64,000 bases of DNA, from positions 1,584,861 through 1,648,860 of the forward strand of contig NZ_BLPF01000003.1 in NCBI RefSeq assembly GCF_011764425.1, given 5' to 3'. Each line of letters begins with the position of its first letter. Position 1 is the stretch's first letter. Shown in pieces: positions 61,019 to 64,000 of the stretch. Below the pieces are notes generated by a model. It saw nothing but the letters and a program-made list of their open reading frames with translations, searched no databases and had not been told where the DNA came from. Source of the DNA: Phytohabitans houttuyneae (GTDB taxonomy: Bacteria; Actinomycetota; Actinomycetes; Mycobacteriales; Micromonosporaceae). The position numbers and the translations under genes are program-made.

Positions 61019-61417
61019 TTGTTCAGCATCACCGTCCGGGACCACATCATGGTCGCGCACAGCTTCCGCGGCGAGGTGTTCGGCCCGGCGCAGCGGCTGC
61101 ACGGCGCGACGTTCGTGGTGGACGCGACGTTCCGCCGGCCCGAGCTCGACGCCGACAACATCGTGGTCGACATCGGACTGGCCACGGCGCAGCTCGGCGA
61201 GGTGCTGGGTGAGCTGAACTACCGCAACCTCGACGACGAGCCCGCGTTCGCCGGCGTCAACACGTCCACCGAGTTCCTCGCCAAGGTCATCGCGGACCGC
61301 CTCGCCGACCGGGTCGCCGCCGGCGCGCTCGGCGAGGGCGCGCGGGGGCTGGCCGGGATCACGGTCGCGCTGCACGAGTCGCACGCCGCGTGGGCCGCCT
61401 ACGAGCGGACCCTGTGA
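61019..61417 (+). CDS. 6-pyruvoyl-tetrahydropterin-synthase-fold protein with degenerate active site
   Basis: 132 aa from a TTG at 61019, seven bases after a perfect AGGAGG. The T-fold and family layout are clear: [43 protein letters not shown], and the Glu in VALHES. But the zinc-binding HGH is HGA, the catalytic Cys is absent, and the LDHKNL dyad is LNYRNL. It therefore cannot work as a standard PTPS or QueD. It overlaps the glycosyltransferase by GTGA. The family is widespread in actinobacteria as far as I recall, with no known activity. Confidence 0.82.
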   Translation: MFSITVRDHIMVAHSFRGEVFGPAQRLHGATFVVDATFRRPELDADNIVVDIGLATAQLGEVLGELNYRNLDDEPAFAGVNTSTEFLAKVIADRLADRVAAGALGEGARGLAGITVALHESHAAWAAYERTL

Positions 61418-62454
61418 CCGACCTGCACGTCGTGCTGCCCGGCGGGGTCGACGACCCGGCCGCGCCCAGCGGTGGCAACCACTACGACCGGCGGGCCTGC
61501 GCCCAGCTGGCCGCGCTGGGCTGGCGGGTGGTCGAGCACCCCGCGGACGGTGGCTGGCCACGCCCCGACGCCGCAGAGGTCGCCGGCCTGGCCGCGACGC
61601 TCGACGCGCTGCCCGACGGCGCCCTCGCGCTGCTGGACGGCCTGGTGGCGGCCGCCGCGCCCGAGGTGGTCGTGCCCGCCGCGGACCGGCTGCGGGTGGC
61701 CGTGCTCGTGCACCTGCCGCTCGTGGACGAGGCCGGGGACACCGAGCTGGACGCCCGCGAACGCCGCACGCTGCGGGCCGCGGCCGCCGTCATCGCCACC
61801 AGCGACGGCGCCGCGCGTCGGCTGGCCGCGCTGCACGGGCTCGACGGGGTGCGCGTGGCGGCCCCGGGCGTCGACCCCGCGCCCCTGTCACCGGGTACCG
61901 ACACCGGCTCCCGCCTGCTGTGCGTCGCCGCGGTGACCCCGCGCAAGGCGCAGGACACGCTCGTCGCCGCGCTCGCCACGCTCGGCGCGCTGGACTGGAC
62001 GTGCGCGTTCACCGGCGCGCTGGACCGCGACCCGGCGTACGCGGCGCGGGTCCGGGCGGCCGCCGCCCCGCTCGGCGACCGGGTCACGTTCACCGGCCCG
62101 CTCGGCGGCGCCGCGCTGCAGGCCCGGTACGCGGAGGCGGACCTGCTGGTGCTGCCGTCGCGCGCCGAGACGTACGGCATGGTGGTGACCGAGGCCCTCG
62201 CGCGGGGCGTGCCCGTGGTGGCCACCGAGGTGGGCGGCGTGGCGGAGGCGCTGGGCCGCGCGCCGGACGGGGCACGGCCGGGAATGCTGGTTCCGCCCGG
62301 CGATCCGGACGCGCTGGCCGGCGCGCTGCGTAGCTGGCTGACCCGGCCCGAGGTACGGTCCGACCTGCGCACCGCGGCCGCCGCCCGACGGTCCACACTG
62401 GACGGTTGGGACGTGACCGCGCGGGCGCTCGCCGGCGCGCTGGAGGCGCTGTGA
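61414..62454 (+). CDS. GT4-family glycosyltransferase
   Basis: 346 aa from the GTG at 61414 (GTGA overlap). GT-B fold: N-terminal [20 protein letters not shown], then C-terminal donor-binding domain with [45 protein letters not shown] and [11 protein letters not shown]. Retaining transferase using a nucleotide sugar; acceptor unknown but likely the product of the neighbouring genes. Confidence 0.9.
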   Translation: MTDLHVVLPGGVDDPAAPSGGNHYDRRACAQLAALGWRVVEHPADGGWPRPDAAEVAGLAATLDALPDGALALLDGLVAAAAPEVVVPAADRLRVAVLVHLPLVDEAGDTELDARERRTLRAAAAVIATSDGAARRLAALHGLDGVRVAAPGVDPAPLSPGTDTGSRLLCVAAVTPRKAQDTLVAALATLGALDWTCAFTGALDRDPAYAARVRAAAAPLGDRVTFTGPLGGAALQARYAEADLLVLPSRAETYGMVVTEALARGVPVVATEVGGVAEALGRAPDGARPGMLVPPGDPDALAGALRSWLTRPEVRSDLRTAAAARRSTLDGWDVTARALAGALEAL

Positions 62455-62464
62455 CGAGGGAGGC

Positions 62465-63268
62465 ATGTTGAGCGAGTTCAGCCCGGCGTGGCTGGCGCTG
62501 CGGGAGCCGGCCGACGCCGCCGCCCGCGCCGCCGAGCTGCTGGATCCCCTCCGCGCGCACCTGGTCGGCACCACCCGTCCGGTCATCCGCGACCTCGGCG
62601 CCGGCAGCGGGTCGATGGGGCGCTGGCTGGCCCCGCGCCTCGGCGGGCCGCAGCACTGGGTGATGCACGACCACGACCCCGCGCTGCTCGCGCTCGCGGC
62701 GGCCGGCATGGCGCGGTTTCCGATGGTCACCGTCGAGACGCGCAAGAGCGACGTGACCTCCCTCGACGCCGCGGACCTGGCCGGCGCCTCGCTCGTCACC
62801 GCCTCCGCCCTGCTCGACCTGCTCACGGCCGAGGAGGTCGACAGGCTGGCGGCGGCGTGCGTGGCGACGGGCACCCCCGCGCTGCTCACGCTGTCGGTGG
62901 CCGGGCGGGTGGAGCTGTCACCCGCCGACCCGCTCGACGCCGAGTTCGAAGCCGCCTTCAACAGCCACCAGCGCCGCGTGCACGGCAGCCGCACCCTGCT
63001 GGGACCCGACGCGCCCGGCGTCGCGGCCGAGGCCTTCGCCCGGCACGGCGCCGAGCTGCTCTCGCGGCCCAGCCCGTGGCGGCTCGGCCCCGACGAGGCG
63101 GGGCTGGCCGCCGAGTGGCTGCGCGGGTGGGTCGCCGCGGCGGTCGAGCAGCAGTCCGCGCTCGGCGAGGCCGCGGACGGGTACCTCATCCGGCGTTTGG
63201 ACGCCATCGCGGCGGGTGAGCTGCGCGCGGTGGTCGACCACCGCGACATCGTGGCATTTCCCGGATGA
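62465..63268 (+). CDS. Class I SAM-dependent methyltransferase of the pterin-like cluster
   Basis: 267 aa; GGGAGG just before the ATG. Motif I RDLGAGSGSMGRWLAPRL, acidic residue in MHDHDPALL, DLLTAEEVDRLAAAC. The C-terminal part (SHQRRVHGSRTLLGPDAP) is not typical of common methylases. Ten bases after the glycosyltransferase stop; likely modifies the same compound. Confidence 0.85.
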   Translation: MLSEFSPAWLALREPADAAARAAELLDPLRAHLVGTTRPVIRDLGAGSGSMGRWLAPRLGGPQHWVMHDHDPALLALAAAGMARFPMVTVETRKSDVTSLDAADLAGASLVTASALLDLLTAEEVDRLAAACVATGTPALLTLSVAGRVELSPADPLDAEFEAAFNSHQRRVHGSRTLLGPDAPGVAAEAFARHGAELLSRPSPWRLGPDEAGLAAEWLRGWVAAAVEQQSALGEAADGYLIRRLDAIAAGELRAVVDHRDIVAFPG

Positions 63269-63326
63269 ACCCTTTCCGGGCCTTCCGCCGTATCTCAGCG
63301 GGAAGACCTCGGTGAGGGAGAGTGGC

Positions 63327-64000
63327 GTGTCGCGGTCGGTGTGGGCCTGGGTCAAGGTGCTCGGCGGGTTGGCCATCCTGGGCGCCCTGGTGTGGCGCCT
63401 CGGCACCGGCGCGTTCCTCGACGGGCTGGCCGTGATCGACGGCAGCACGCTCCTCGCCGCCCTCGGCATCGGCCTGCTCACGACCGTGCTCAGCGCGTGG
63501 CGGTGGTGCCTCGTCGCGCGCGGCCTCGGCATCCGCCTCCCGCTGCGCGGCGCGGTCGCCGACTACTACCGCGCGCTCTTCCTCAACGCCGCGCTGCCCG
63601 GCGGCATCCTCGGCGACGTGCACCGCGCCGTGCGCAACGGCCGCGACACCGGCGACGTCGCCCGCGGCGTGCGCGCCGTCGTGCTCGAGCGCTCCGCCGG
63701 CACGGCCGTGTTCGTCGTGGTCGGCCTGTCGGTGCTGCTGGTGGTCCCGTCGCCGATCGTGCCCCGCAACCAGCTCGTCGAGGCCGCGGCCGCCGTCGTG
63801 CTCGCGGCCGCGCTGACCGCCGCGCTCGTCCTCCGGGCCCGCAGGGGCCGCGGCAGGTCGCCGGTCACCCGCGCGCTCGGCGCCGCCGCCGCCGACATCC
63901 GCCGCGGCCTGCTCGCCCGCCACGTGTGGCCCGGCATCCTGCTCTCCTCGGCGGTGGTGATGGCCGGACACCTGGCAACGTTCCTGGTGGCGGCGCGGGC
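63327..64000 (+). CDS. Lysylphosphatidylglycerol-synthase-type (PF03706, flippase-like) membrane protein, partial
   Basis: The first 224 codons; the gene runs off the window. GTG at 63327 with GGAG six bases upstream. Several membrane helices and the family signature FLNAALPGGILGDVHRA at about 90-106. This is the membrane half of LPG synthase (MprF), here apparently without a visible catalytic domain; in this family it moves or anchors lipid-linked molecules. As last visible gene of the operon it suggests a membrane-linked or exported product. Confidence 0.85.
   Translation, partial: MSRSVWAWVKVLGGLAILGALVWRLGTGAFLDGLAVIDGSTLLAALGIGLLTTVLSAWRWCLVARGLGIRLPLRGAVADYYRALFLNAALPGGILGDVHRAVRNGRDTGDVARGVRAVVLERSAGTAVFVVVGLSVLLVVPSPIVPRNQLVEAAAAVVLAAALTAALVLRARRGRGRSPVTRALGAAAADIRRGLLARHVWPGILLSSAVVMAGHLATFLVAAR

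Noticed and set aside
1..64000. tRNA, rRNA, CRISPR or riboswitch
   Set aside because: No tRNA-like T-loop sequences, no regularly spaced repeats and no recognisable riboswitch cores were seen on either strand by eye; short ncRNAs could be missed.

Overview
The window is about 64 kb of very GC-rich DNA, with many GTG and several TTG starts, short intergenic gaps and frequent 4-base GTGA/ATGA overlaps. Secreted glycoside hydrolases, Tat signals, a lone Ser/Thr protein kinase with an outside domain, a MEDS-STAS/anti-sigma pair and a WhiA-like protein all point to a sporulating actinomycete. The style fits Micromonosporaceae best, but that placement is inference. I see no rRNA, tRNA, CRISPR array, phage or transposase gene. 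The content looks chromosomal and accessory-rich.

Layout. (1) 1-10.5 kb: a Tat-exported zinc amidase, a GH43 enzyme with a ricin-type domain, an OmpR/histidine-kinase pair converging on an orphan TAXI-type binding lipoprotein, a WhiA-like protein, a methyltransferase, a MEDS-STAS plus HATPase (anti-sigma type) pair, and a BASS transporter. A lipoprotein gene here is cut at its 5' end by a 371-base element with 60-base inverted repeats (10468-10838). (2) 10.9-20.4 kb: an SDR divergent from a LysR regulator with a clear T-N11-A operator, a large LuxR-family ATPase regulator, an SDR-MFS-thioredoxin-fold operon, and a fusion of a degenerate nucleotidylyltransferase-like domain with a methyltransferase. 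(3) 20.4-27.9 kb: an IlvD/Edd dehydratase tail-to-tail with a CE7 esterase, two AraC regulators around a VOC protein, a PrxQ peroxiredoxin, and an HxlR regulator divergent from a PNPOx-hydrolase pair.

(4) 27.8-37.8 kb is the clearest metabolic island. A leftward operon (SDR dehydrogenase, GntR regulator, DgoD galactonate dehydratase, mutarotase-like protein) diverges from a rightward operon (sugar ABC binding protein, two permeases, cellulase-like protein, GH36 alpha-galactosidase). Together they suggest uptake of galactosides, release of galactose and oxidative breakdown through galactonate (De Ley-Doudoroff type). The kinase and aldolase of that route are not in the window. (5) 37.7-50.9 kb: a Ser/Thr kinase, a secreted serine hydrolase, an endonuclease/exonuclease/phosphatase gene split by a frameshift, 1.2 kb of gene-poor DNA with a SHOCT remnant and a second copy of the inverted-repeat element, an aldo/keto reductase, a large membrane protein, a YdcF-like protein, DUF1622, a PadR/membrane-protein pair, a histidine phosphatase and an M15-like exported protein. 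(6) 51-59.2 kb: a GH44 enzyme, a DUF1772 protein, a methyltransferase, ketopantoate reductase, a zinc-free L36 gene, a GH71/99-like enzyme and an NrtR-type NUDIX regulator.

(7) 59-64 kb is the best candidate for an undescribed system. It holds a CDP-alcohol phosphatidyltransferase (frameshifted inside its catalytic motif) divergent from a tight operon. That operon encodes a zinc-less MDR dehydrogenase, a 6-pyruvoyl-tetrahydropterin-synthase-fold protein missing most catalytic residues, a GT4 glycosyltransferase, a methyltransferase and an LPG-synthase-type flippase membrane protein that runs off the window. The combination suggests synthesis and export of a modified, glycosylated, possibly lipid-linked compound. 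Its chemistry cannot be named from sequence alone.
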